NCBI GenBank assembly: GCA_031264825.1
Contig: JAISDL010000176.1
Location: 1 to 24,035, forward strand
Direction of reading: 5' to 3'
DNA: 24,035 nucleotides
Source: Accumulibacter sp.
Lineage (GTDB): Bacteria > Pseudomonadota > Gammaproteobacteria > Burkholderiales > Rhodocyclaceae
Position 1 is the first letter of the stretch. Each line of letters starts with the position of its first letter. Below the pieces are notes generated by a model, which made no database searches, had not been told where the DNA came from, and saw only the letters and a program-made list of their open reading frames with translations. Of this stretch, positions 15,489 to 22,235 are shown one piece after another. The translations under genes and the position numbers were made by a program.

Positions 15489-15523
15489 CCGGCTTCACGG
15501 CGCGTCGGGCGCCGTGAAGCCGG
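15489..15523. terminator. 15-bp perfect hairpin after dctM
   Basis: CCGGCTTCACGGCGC (15489-15503), loop GTCGG, and its exact complement (15509-15523). It lies 18 nt beyond the dctM stop on the minus strand. Without a T-tract it may act as a 3' mRNA-protecting structure, a rho-assisted terminator or a barrier between convergent transcripts. A second small symmetric element, TCACCG-TTA-CGGTGA (15536-15550), is centred on the dctM stop codon. Confidence 0.6.
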
Positions 15524-15541
15524 AGGACTCAGGAATCACCG

Positions 15542-17134
15542 TTACGGTGAGTACGCCGAGTCGTAATCGACGTCGACCTCGATCCGGACGGTATCGATAT
15601 CCACCTTGACCGTTTTTTCGAGTCCCGCCGTGACGATCTGCGGGAAAGCGATGATCAGGCCGATCGCGAGGACCTGGATGAGGATGAAGGGCACCGAGCC
15701 CCAATAGATGTCCCCGGTCTTCACCGAAGCGGGCGCGACCGAGCGCAGGAAGAAGAGCGCCATGCCGAGCGGCAGCGTCAGGAAAGACGTCTGCATGTTC
15801 ACGGCCAGAAGGACGCCGAACCAGACGAGGTCGATCCCCATCTTTTCAGCGACCGGGCCGATCAGCGGGACGATGATGAAGATCACCTCGAAATAGTCGA
15901 GGAAGCACGCGAGCAGGAAGATGACGATGTTGATGACGATCAAAAAGCCGACGCGCCCTCCGGGAACCGCGCTGAGCAGGTTTTCGACCCATATGTGGCC
16001 ATCGACGGCGTAGAAGGTCAGCGAAAAGAAGCGCGCGCCGATCAGGATGAACATCACGAAGGTCGTCAGGCTCGCGGTTTTTTCCATCGCCTGCTGCAAG
16101 AGTTTCAGGTTCAGCCTTTTCCGGAGCAGGGCGATGACGAGCGCACCGGTCGCGCCCATCGCCCCGCCTTCGGTCGGCGTGGCGATGCCGATGTAGATCG
16201 TTCCGAGGACGATGAAAATCAGCGCGAGCGGAGGAATCAGGACGAAGGTGACTTTTTCCGCCATCGCCGAGAGCAGACCCAGCTTGAACACCCGGTTGAC
16301 GATCGACATGATGAACGCGAACGTGATCCCGGACATCGTTCCGAGGATGACAGTCTCCTCCAGAGGCAGGTCGCCGATGTTCTTGCAGACCGTACAGGCG
16401 GCGACGACCGAAGCGACGGTCAGGAACAGAAGCGAGACGATCCCGGTTTTTCCGTCAGGTTCGCGGAATGCGCGCGCCTCGGGCGGCAGCGCGGGCAGCC
16501 ATTTCGGCTTGACGACGGTAATGACGAAAATATACACGCCGTACAGGGCAACGAGCATCCCCGCAGGGAGGAAAGCGCCTCTGTACATATCGCCGACCGA
16601 TTTCCCGAGCTGGTCTGCCATGACGATCAGGACGAGCGACGGCGGGATGATCTGCGAAAGCGTCCCCGACGCGGAGATCGTTCCCGTCGCGACCTTCGGG
16701 TTGTAGCCGTAGCGCAGCATGATCGGCAAGGAAATCAGCCCCATCGAGATGACCGACGCCGCGATGATCCCGGTCGTCGCGGCGAGGAGCGCGCCGACGA
16801 AGATGACCGCGTACGCGAGGCCGCCGCGCACGGGGCCGAAGAGTTGGCCGATCGTGTCGAGCAGGTCTTCGGCCATCCCTGAGCGCTCGAGGATCAGTCC
16901 CATGAAAGTGAAGAACGGGACCGCGAGCAGAATATCGTTGGCCATCGTCCCGAAAATGCGGTCGGGCACCGCCTGGAAAATCTGCGGGCCGATCATGCCC
17001 AGATAAATGCCGAGCAGACCGAAAACGATTCCGTTGGCCGCGAGCGAAAACGCGACCGGGTAGCCGGCGAGCAAAAAGAGGATCATCGAGGCGAAGATGA
17101 TCGGCGCCATGTTGGCGGTCAGGAATTCGGTCAT
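15542..17134 (-). CDS. dctM: TRAP transporter large permease DctM
   Basis: Ion-coupled permease of the TRAP system in the inner membrane. 530 aa, longer than the usual ~430 aa and like the extended DctM branch that goes with TakP-type receptors. Seen: N-terminal FLLAGYPVAFSLAANGIVFG, NDILLAVPFFTFMGLILERSG, GALLAATTGIIAASVISMG, the IIPPSLVLIVMADQ segment, an extra hydrophilic and hydrophobic insert near 215-260, then the second repeat with GIATPTEGGAMGATGAL and FLDYFEVIFIIVPLIGP. After the last membrane span there is an acidic tail VDIDTVRIEVDVDYDSAYSP. Its ATG overlaps the dctQ stop as ATGA. Confidence 0.95.
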   Translation of the reverse strand: MTEFLTANMAPIIFASMILFLLAGYPVAFSLAANGIVFGLLGIYLGMIGPQIFQAVPDRIFGTMANDILLAVPFFTFMGLILERSGMAEDLLDTIGQLFGPVRGGLAYAVIFVGALLAATTGIIAASVISMGLISLPIMLRYGYNPKVATGTISASGTLSQIIPPSLVLIVMADQLGKSVGDMYRGAFLPAGMLVALYGVYIFVITVVKPKWLPALPPEARAFREPDGKTGIVSLLFLTVASVVAACTVCKNIGDLPLEETVILGTMSGITFAFIMSIVNRVFKLGLLSAMAEKVTFVLIPPLALIFIVLGTIYIGIATPTEGGAMGATGALVIALLRKRLNLKLLQQAMEKTASLTTFVMFILIGARFFSLTFYAVDGHIWVENLLSAVPGGRVGFLIVINIVIFLLACFLDYFEVIFIIVPLIGPVAEKMGIDLVWFGVLLAVNMQTSFLTLPLGMALFFLRSVAPASVKTGDIYWGSVPFILIQVLAIGLIIAFPQIVTAGLEKTVKVDIDTVRIEVDVDYDSAYSP

Positions 17135-17673
17135 TTGGCCGCCTCCTTCCCGGATGCCTCAGGCGCGGCGTCGCGCCTCTTGAGGCTGTCGATACGCTTG
17201 ATCAGTTCGGAAAACCCCTGGAGTATGATCAGGAAAAAGCCCACCGGAATCAGCAGCCTCGCCGGCCAGACGATCAGCCCGCCTGGGCTGTTCGACATTT
17301 CGCCGGACCGGAACACATCGACGAAGATCGGCCACGAGAGCAGCATCGAGCCGAAAGCCATCGGCATCAGGAAGAAAATGATGCCGACGATGTCGATCCA
17401 CGCCTTGGTGCGCGCCGAGAATCGCTCCAGAAGCACGTCGACGCGAACGTGCGCGTCGTGCAGCAGGGTGTAGCCGGAGCACAGCATGAAGATCGCACCG
17501 AAGAGATACCATTGCCCTTCGAGGAAAGCGTTCGAGCTGTAACTGACCGTGTAACGCATGATCGCGTTGAACGTGCCGAGCAAGGTCACAGCCAGAACCA
17601 GCCATACGGCCGCGCGGCCGATCCATTCGTTCAGCGCGTCGATTTTTTTCGACAGACAAAGCAGGCTATTCAC
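17131..17673 (-). CDS. dctQ: TRAP transporter small permease DctQ
   Basis: Small four-helix membrane subunit that works with DctM and the receptor. 180 aa. Seen: four hydrophobic segments at about 20-40, 55-72, 92-114 and 137-156, with the DctQ-type GTFNAIMRYTVSYSSNAFLEGQWYLFG and HDAHVRVDVLLERF. The start is GTG (17671-17673) with AAGGA 7 nt upstream. Overlaps dctM by 4 nt. Located 249 bp after the ferredoxin gene on the same strand, so likely has its own promoter. Confidence 0.94.
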   Translation of the reverse strand: MNSLLCLSKKIDALNEWIGRAAVWLVLAVTLLGTFNAIMRYTVSYSSNAFLEGQWYLFGAIFMLCSGYTLLHDAHVRVDVLLERFSARTKAWIDIVGIIFFLMPMAFGSMLLSWPIFVDVFRSGEMSNSPGGLIVWPARLLIPVGFFLIILQGFSELIKRIDSLKRRDAAPEASGKEAAK

Positions 17674-17922
17674 GATAAATCCTTGGAAAGAATCAAATTA
17701 TTTTCAATATGGATTTTTCTTGCCGCCTCGCTCGTGGCAGGCGCGGCGACGGAAAAAACAGAGACCTCTCCCAGGATCGCTCGGTAGTATGCCTTGGACT
17801 GTAAAAAGTGGGGAGATTATCGCATAAATCGCCGTCGCGGGCTTTCTTGACGAAAGCGCGAAGCGGCGCTCCCGAAGGCCGGGGCGCCGCGCCCCCCGAT
17901 CGCAGGTCCCGGCGCGCGGGGA
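17674..17922 (-). other. 249-bp gap between ferredoxin and dctQ: hairpins and presumed dctQM promoter
   Basis: No gene is supported here. The part next to the ferredoxin is very GC-rich: a GCGGCGCTCCCG / CCGGGGCGCCGC hairpin with AAGG loop (17863-17890, two imperfect pairs) and a GCTTTC-TTGAC-GAAAGC hairpin (17841-17856) may end the rsmD-coaD-ferredoxin transcript. The part next to dctQ (17674-17725) is AT-rich and should hold the dctQM promoter, but I cannot pick a reliable -10/-35 pair; minus-strand GATAAT at 17815-17820 is one weak candidate. Confidence 0.4.
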
Positions 17923-18174
17923 TTAGCGCCCCGCCGCCATCGCCTCGAATTTGGCCAGCAAGTCCTCGTGGGTCTCGGGGTTGTCCTCGTCCCTCGAAAT
18001 GCTGTCGACGGGACAGACTTCGATACATTGCGGTTCGTCGTAGTGCCCGACGCACTCGGTACACTTTTTCGGATCGACCTGGTAATGCTCGTCGCCCATC
18101 GAAATCGCGCTGTTCGGGCATTCAGGCTCGCAAACGTCGCAGCAGATGCATTCGTCGGAAATGATCATCGACAT
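17923..18174 (-). CDS. YfhL-type 2[4Fe-4S] ferredoxin
   Basis: Small cytoplasmic electron carrier. 83 aa. Seen: cluster motif one C9-x2-C12-x2-C15-x3-C19-P, and motif two C38-x2-C41-x8-C50-x3-C54-P; the 8-residue spacing in the second motif and the C-terminal extension (55-83, helical, acidic) are typical of the Allochromatium vinosum/YfhL low-potential ferredoxins. AAGGAGA lies 5-6 nt before the ATG. It follows coaD by 18 bp, an association I know from betaproteobacteria; its redox partner is not visible here. Confidence 0.94.
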   Translation of the reverse strand: MSMIISDECICCDVCEPECPNSAISMGDEHYQVDPKKCTECVGHYDEPQCIEVCPVDSISRDEDNPETHEDLLAKFEAMAAGR

Positions 18175-18192
18175 GGTTTTCTCCTTCAGACC

Positions 18193-18690
18193 TCAATCAA
18201 GGTCGGCGACTTTTCTTTTCAGGCGCTCGACCACCAGCGGGTGCGCGAATTTTCCCACGTCGCCGCCCAGTTTCGCTATTTCGCGGACCATCGACGCCGA
18301 AATGAACATGTATTTTTCGCTCGGCGTCAGAAAAAGGGTCTCGACTTCGGGGAAAATATTCCGGTTCATCCCGGCCATCTGGAATTCGTATTCGAAATCC
18401 GACGCGGCGCGCAGTCCGCGCAGAACGACCTTGGCGCCCTTCGAATGCAGAAAATCGAGCAAAAGCCCACTGAAACTACAGACTTCGGTATTTTCGTAGA
18501 TCGACAGCACCTTCCTGGCCATTTCGACGCGTTCTTCGAGCGGGAAAAAGGGATGTTTGTCCCGGCTCGCCGCAACCGCGACGATCAGATGGTCGAACAG
18601 CGACGCGGCGCGCCGCACGATATCCTCGTGACCGCGCGTCAGGGGGTCGAAGGTCCCCGCGTAGACCGCAAGCCGTTTATTCAACGCCAT
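18193..18690 (-). CDS. coaD: Phosphopantetheine adenylyltransferase CoaD
   Basis: Penultimate step of coenzyme A synthesis: ATP + 4'-phosphopantetheine gives dephospho-CoA. 165 aa from the ATG at 18690, which has AAGGGG 8 nt upstream; a GTG at 18696 is too near that site. Seen: GTFDPLTRGHEDI with the nucleotidyltransferase TxGH at 18-21, LRGLR (90-94), and ISASMVREI (130-138), the ISS-T-x-VRE type motif. It overlaps the end of rsmD by 14 nt and precedes the ferredoxin by 18 bp. Confidence 0.96.
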   Translation of the reverse strand: MALNKRLAVYAGTFDPLTRGHEDIVRRAASLFDHLIVAVAASRDKHPFFPLEERVEMARKVLSIYENTEVCSFSGLLLDFLHSKGAKVVLRGLRAASDFEYEFQMAGMNRNIFPEVETLFLTPSEKYMFISASMVREIAKLGGDVGKFAHPLVVERLKRKVADLD

Positions 18691-19330
18691 CGCCACCGCC
18701 CCTTAGCATCAAGTGAAAATGAACCCGCCCCGCCCGGCCGTGGCGCACGGTCGTCCAATCTCCGCAGGTTTGCAACGCGCCCTCGGCTTCGAGGTAGACG
18801 CGCGCATCGTCCTTGGCAAGGCGCGGAAGAAAGGACGCCAGACGCTCGACCCAAGCCTCGCCGTACGGCGGATCGAAAAAAAGCACGTCGAAACGCCGAT
18901 CCGGCGGCAGGGACCGGGCAGCGAATTTTACCGCATCCGAATCGATAATTTGCAAACGCGGCGCCGCGAGAAGCGTTTCCGCGTTCTTCCGGATCGCCGC
19001 AAGAACCTTGGGCGCGCGCTCGACCATGACGACGCGGTCCGCGCCGCGCGAAAGCGCTTCGAAACCGAGCGCGCCGCTTCCCGCAAAGAGGTCGAGACAC
19101 GAAAAGCCCGACAAGTCCTGTCCGAGCCAGTTGAAGAGTGTTTCGCGCACACGGTCCGGCGTCGGGCGCAGGTTTTCCGAATCCGGGAAGCGCAGGACGC
19201 GCCGCCGCCACGCGCCTCCGACGATGCGCACCGAATTCATCGCGCGTTGGCTCTGGTGTCGGCCCGCGCGCGCCGTTGCGGGCGACCCGGCCGGAACGCG
19301 CGGGTCGGGGCGTTTTTTGGGAGAAGGCAT
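18677..19330 (-). CDS. rsmD: 16S rRNA (guanine966-N2)-methyltransferase RsmD
   Basis: Methylates G966 of 16S rRNA in the assembling 30S subunit. 217 aa from the ATG at 19330. Seen: RIVGGAWRRR (35-44), LRPTPDRVRETLFNWL (54-69), SAM motif CLDLFAGSGALGFEALSRG (78-96) and the catalytic DPPY (153-156, a form of N/DPPY). The start is uncertain: the basic N-terminal 30 residues resemble the leader of other RsmD proteins, but ATG 19240 (MNSVRIVGG) is possible and neither has a clear ribosome site. Overlaps coaD by 14 nt; divergent from rng. Confidence 0.92.
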   Translation of the reverse strand: MPSPKKRPDPRVPAGSPATARAGRHQSQRAMNSVRIVGGAWRRRVLRFPDSENLRPTPDRVRETLFNWLGQDLSGFSCLDLFAGSGALGFEALSRGADRVVMVERAPKVLAAIRKNAETLLAAPRLQIIDSDAVKFAARSLPPDRRFDVLFFDPPYGEAWVERLASFLPRLAKDDARVYLEAEGALQTCGDWTTVRHGRAGRVHFHLMLRGGGDGVE

Positions 19331-19356
19331 CGAGGCTTTCGGAAAACCGGAATTCA

Positions 19357-19395
19357 GTAGATTCCGTAGAATTTCGTAGAATACCGTAGAATACC
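19357..19395. repeat. Tandem ~10-bp repeat GTAGAATACC in the rsmD/rng gap
   Basis: Four adjacent units: GTAGATTCC (19357-19365), GTAGAATTTC (19366-19375), GTAGAATACC (19376-19385) and GTAGAATACC (19386-19395). The last three are exactly one helical turn apart and each carries TAGAAT, one mismatch from a consensus -10 hexamer. The array is flanked by GGAATTCAG on the left and GAATTCTGAATCC on the right, a partial inverted pair. It ends 29 nt before the rng ATG. Confidence 0.85.
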
Positions 19396-19424
19396 GAATT
19401 CTGAATCCATCTTCGACACGTCTC

Positions 19425-20879
19425 ATGCTGGAAGAAGTTTTGATCAACTCCACGCCGCAGGAAACGCGTGTGGCCGTCGTGCGGCAGGGCGTCGTCCAGG
19501 AATTGCACATCGAGCGCAACGCAAGCCGCGGGCTGGTCGGGAATATCTACCTCGGCAAGGTCGTCCGCATCCTGCCGGGGATGCAATCGGCGTTCATCGA
19601 CATCGGGCTCGAACGCACGGCCTTCCTGCACGTGGCCGACATCTGGGAGGCGCATGCGCCCGACGCGCCGGTGCGCGCGATCGAGCGCATCCTGTTCGAG
19701 GGAAAGAGCGTCGTCGTCCAAGTCATCAAGGAACCGATCGGCACCAAGGGCGCGCGCCTTTCGACGCAAGTCTCGATGGCGGGCCGTATGCTCGTCTACC
19801 TCCCGCAGGAAACGCACATCGGCATTTCGCAGCGCATCGAGAACGAAGCCGACCGCGACGCGCTTCGGGAAAAAATCAAACGCCTTATCCCGAAAAACAC
19901 CTCCGAAGGTTACATCGTCCGTACGATGGCCGAAGACGCGAGCGAAGACGAACTCGCCGCCGACATCGAATACCTGCGCAAACTCTGGAGCGACATACGC
20001 AATCTGTCGAAGACGCAGTCGCCGCCCGCGCTGCTCTATCAGGAACTTTCGCTCGCGCAGCGCGTGATCCGCGACTTCGTCAAGGCCGAAACCTCGCGCA
20101 TCGTCATCGACTCGGAGGAAAACTTCCGGCAGCTCTTGGCTTTCGCCGAAGAATACATGCCGGGGCTTCTGCCGCTCATCGAGCATTACCCCGACGAGAT
20201 GCCGCTCTTCGACCTTTACGGTGTCGAGCAGGAAATCCAGAAAGCGCTCGCGCGGCGCGTCGGACTGAAGTCGGGCGGCTATCTGATCGTCGACCAGACC
20301 GAGGCAATGACGACGATAGACGTCAATACCGGCGCCTTCGTCGGTATCCGCAACTTCGACGAAACCGTTTTCAAGACGAACCTCGAAGCCGCGCAAGCGA
20401 TCGCGCGTCAGCTTCGGTTGCGCAATCTCGGCGGGATCATCATCGTCGATTTCATCGACATGGACAGCGAAGAACACCGCGCCGCCGTCCTCGCCGAACT
20501 CAACAAAGCGCTCGAAGGCGACCATATGCGCTTGACCGTCAACGGCTTCACGTCGCTCGGCCTCGTCGAAATGACGCGCAAGCGCACGCGCGAATCGCTC
20601 TCGCACGTACTCTGCGAAGAATGCCCGACCTGCGGTGGGCGCGGCGAAGTCAAGACGGCGCGAACCGTCTGCCACGAAATCATGCGCGACCTCCTGCGCG
20701 AGTCGCGGCAATTCAACGCGCGCGAATTCCGCGTCCTCGCAAGCGTTCCCGTCATCGACATCTTCCTCGACGAGGAGTCGCAGGGGCTCGCGATGCTTTC
20801 CGACCAGATCGGGAAAACGGTCTCGCTCAAGCCCGAAGCGAGCTATTCGAGGGAACAGTACGACATCGTACTGATCTGA
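19425..20879 (+). CDS. rng: Ribonuclease G
   Basis: Endoribonuclease of the RNase E/G family: matures the 16S rRNA 5' end and takes part in mRNA decay. 484 aa, the RNase G length without the RNase E scaffold tail. Seen: embedded S1 domain with GNIYLGKVVRILPGMQSAFIDIG (39-61), GTKGARLSTQ, the 5'-sensor/DNase-like core, catalytic Asp299 in TTIDVNTG and Asp342 in IIVDFIDMD, and the Zn-link CPTC (400-403). No Shine-Dalgarno is evident before the ATG, but the conserved N-terminus fixes it within a residue or two. Preceded by the GTAGAATACC array. Confidence 0.97.
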   Translation: MLEEVLINSTPQETRVAVVRQGVVQELHIERNASRGLVGNIYLGKVVRILPGMQSAFIDIGLERTAFLHVADIWEAHAPDAPVRAIERILFEGKSVVVQVIKEPIGTKGARLSTQVSMAGRMLVYLPQETHIGISQRIENEADRDALREKIKRLIPKNTSEGYIVRTMAEDASEDELAADIEYLRKLWSDIRNLSKTQSPPALLYQELSLAQRVIRDFVKAETSRIVIDSEENFRQLLAFAEEYMPGLLPLIEHYPDEMPLFDLYGVEQEIQKALARRVGLKSGGYLIVDQTEAMTTIDVNTGAFVGIRNFDETVFKTNLEAAQAIARQLRLRNLGGIIIVDFIDMDSEEHRAAVLAELNKALEGDHMRLTVNGFTSLGLVEMTRKRTRESLSHVLCEECPTCGGRGEVKTARTVCHEIMRDLLRESRQFNAREFRVLASVPVIDIFLDEESQGLAMLSDQIGKTVSLKPEASYSREQYDIVLI

Positions 20880-20916
20880 CCTCCCTTCCCCCGCCTCGAC
20901 CGCGTCGTCGCCTTCG

Positions 20917-21381
20917 TCAGGATCCGCCGTCGAACCCGGCCTGCCGCCACGCCTCGAAAACCGCGACGGCGACGGCGTTCGACAGGTTCAGGCTGCGTTG
21001 CCCCGATCGCATCGGAAGCCGAAGCCGACGCGCTTCCGGGAATTCTTCAAGGACTTCCGCCGGAAGGCCGCGCGTTTCGCTGCCGAAGACGAAAACGTCG
21101 TCCGACCCAAAGGCAACGCTGTGAAAGCCGCGCGCGCCGCGCGTCGTCAGCGCGAAAAACCGTCGTCCGCGCAACGCCGCCTTGCACGCTTCCCAGTCAG
21201 TGTGCCTGAAGACGCGCGCGAATTCGTGGTAATCGAGACCCGCGCGCTTCAACGCACGGTCCTCCCAACGAAAGCCGAGCGGCTCGACGACGTGCAATTC
21301 GGCGCCGGTATTCGCGCACAGCCGGATCACGTTTCCGGTATTGGGCGGAATTTCGGGCTGAAAGAGGACGACTGCGGTCAC
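20917..21381 (-). CDS. trmL: tRNA (cytidine/uridine34-2'-O)-methyltransferase TrmL
   Basis: SPOUT methyltransferase that 2'-O-methylates the wobble base of certain leucine tRNAs. 154 aa from a GTG start at 21379-21381 that overlaps the comF stop (GTGA); upstream in-frame residues are a shadow of comF. Seen: N-terminal VVLFQPEIPPNTGNVIRLCANT (4-25), EPLGFRWEDRALKRAGLDY (33-51), VFGSETRGLP (98-107) and the knot motif RSLNLSNAVAVAVFEAWRQ (129-147). Convergent with rng across 37 bp. Confidence 0.95.
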   Translation of the reverse strand: MTAVVLFQPEIPPNTGNVIRLCANTGAELHVVEPLGFRWEDRALKRAGLDYHEFARVFRHTDWEACKAALRGRRFFALTTRGARGFHSVAFGSDDVFVFGSETRGLPAEVLEEFPEARRLRLPMRSGQRSLNLSNAVAVAVFEAWRQAGFDGGS

Positions 21382-22172
21382 GGCGCCGCCTGAAGCCGTT
21401 TCGGGAGCGCGCGCGCCAAAACGAGGACTCCGACCCACGCCGCACCTGCGCGCTTCAATGCGCGGGCGCATTCGCCGACCGACGCGCCCGTCGTCATGAC
21501 GTCGTCGATGATCAGAACGCGCTTCCCCGCAAATTCGCCGGAACAGAGAAAGGCGTTCCGAATATTGCCTTTGCGTTCTTTCCAGGGAAGGTCGGCCTGC
21601 GCGGGCGTATCGCGGATTCGCGCGCAACGCTCGGAGTCGATCGGGACTTTCCACGCCGACGCGATGACCTTGGCGAGTTCGAGCGATTGGTTGAAGCCTC
21701 TGTCGCTCAGGCGGCCCGGGTAGAGCGGCAGCGGGACGACAAGGTCGACGGACGGAGTCGCGGCTTCGCCGCCGGGAGGCCCCAGCGCCGCCATCGCGCG
21801 CCCGAAGTAGCCGGCCAGCGCGAGCCGGTGGCCGTATTTGAACGATTGGACGAGTTTGTCGAGGGGAAATTCGTAGCGAAAAACCGCGCGAGCGGCGTCG
21901 AAATACGATGGCTTGGCGAGGCAGCGCCCGCAGAGGCGTCCTTCGGGTGACGGCAAGGCGCAACGCGGACAACACGCCTCGGAGAGGCGCGGCAGGTCGG
22001 CTTCGCACGCTTCGCAGACGATTTCGCGCTGCGCTGGCGAGGCGCAGAGCAGGCAGTCCTGCTCGATGCGCGCGAGCGGGTTTGAAACCAGGCCGAGCAC
22101 GCGCTTCCAGACGCGCTCGATCGCGTTGGGAAAAGGCGGCAAGCCGGATGTTGAACCCTCGGTTGATCTCAT
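21378..22172 (-). CDS. comF: ComF-family phosphoribosyltransferase-like protein
   Basis: ComF/GntX family, linked in competent bacteria to DNA uptake across the inner membrane; exact activity unknown. 264 aa from the ATG at 22172. Seen: a double zinc finger with Cys pairs C40/C43, C53/C56, C68/C71 and C81/C84; VVPLPLYPGRLSDRGFNQS (145-163); and the PRPP-type loop VLIIDDVMTTGAS (219-231). No ribosome site precedes the ATG, while a minus-strand TATATT lies about 10 nt upstream, so the mRNA may be nearly leaderless. Coupled to trmL by GTGA; divergent from bioB. Confidence 0.93.
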   Translation of the reverse strand: MRSTEGSTSGLPPFPNAIERVWKRVLGLVSNPLARIEQDCLLCASPAQREIVCEACEADLPRLSEACCPRCALPSPEGRLCGRCLAKPSYFDAARAVFRYEFPLDKLVQSFKYGHRLALAGYFGRAMAALGPPGGEAATPSVDLVVPLPLYPGRLSDRGFNQSLELAKVIASAWKVPIDSERCARIRDTPAQADLPWKERKGNIRNAFLCSGEFAGKRVLIIDDVMTTGASVGECARALKRAGAAWVGVLVLARALPKRLQAAP

Positions 22173-22235
22173 TTTGAGGTAGAATATACAGTTATCTTTG
22201 GTATTGTCGTCGATTTTTTTCAGGTATCTTTGCCC
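22163..22235. promoter_or_regulatory. comF / bioB divergent promoter region
   Basis: Compact AT-rich gap. Plus strand: TTGATC (22163-22168), 16-bp spacer, TATACA (22185-22190), a fair sigma-70 match for bioB. Minus strand: TATATT in the same spot is a -10 candidate for comF. TATCTTTG occurs twice as a direct repeat (22193-22200 and 22225-22232), 32 bp apart, the second overlapping the bioB leader; CAGG at 22221-22224 is a loosely spaced bioB ribosome site. Confidence 0.5.

Noticed and set aside
17693..18121. A 142-codon minus-strand frame spanning the ferredoxin and the gap before dctQ
   Set aside because: It overlaps the ferredoxin in another frame, is Arg/Pro-rich, and has no ribosome site or homology that I recognise.
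18681..20711. A 676-codon open frame on the minus strand, antisense to rng and crossing rsmD
   Set aside because: Covers two confidently assigned genes in the wrong frame; no domain or start context supports it.
22191..22200. Possible BioR operator in GTTATCTTTG
   Set aside because: Only one half of the TTATCTATAA palindrome is present; kept only as part of a direct-repeat observation.
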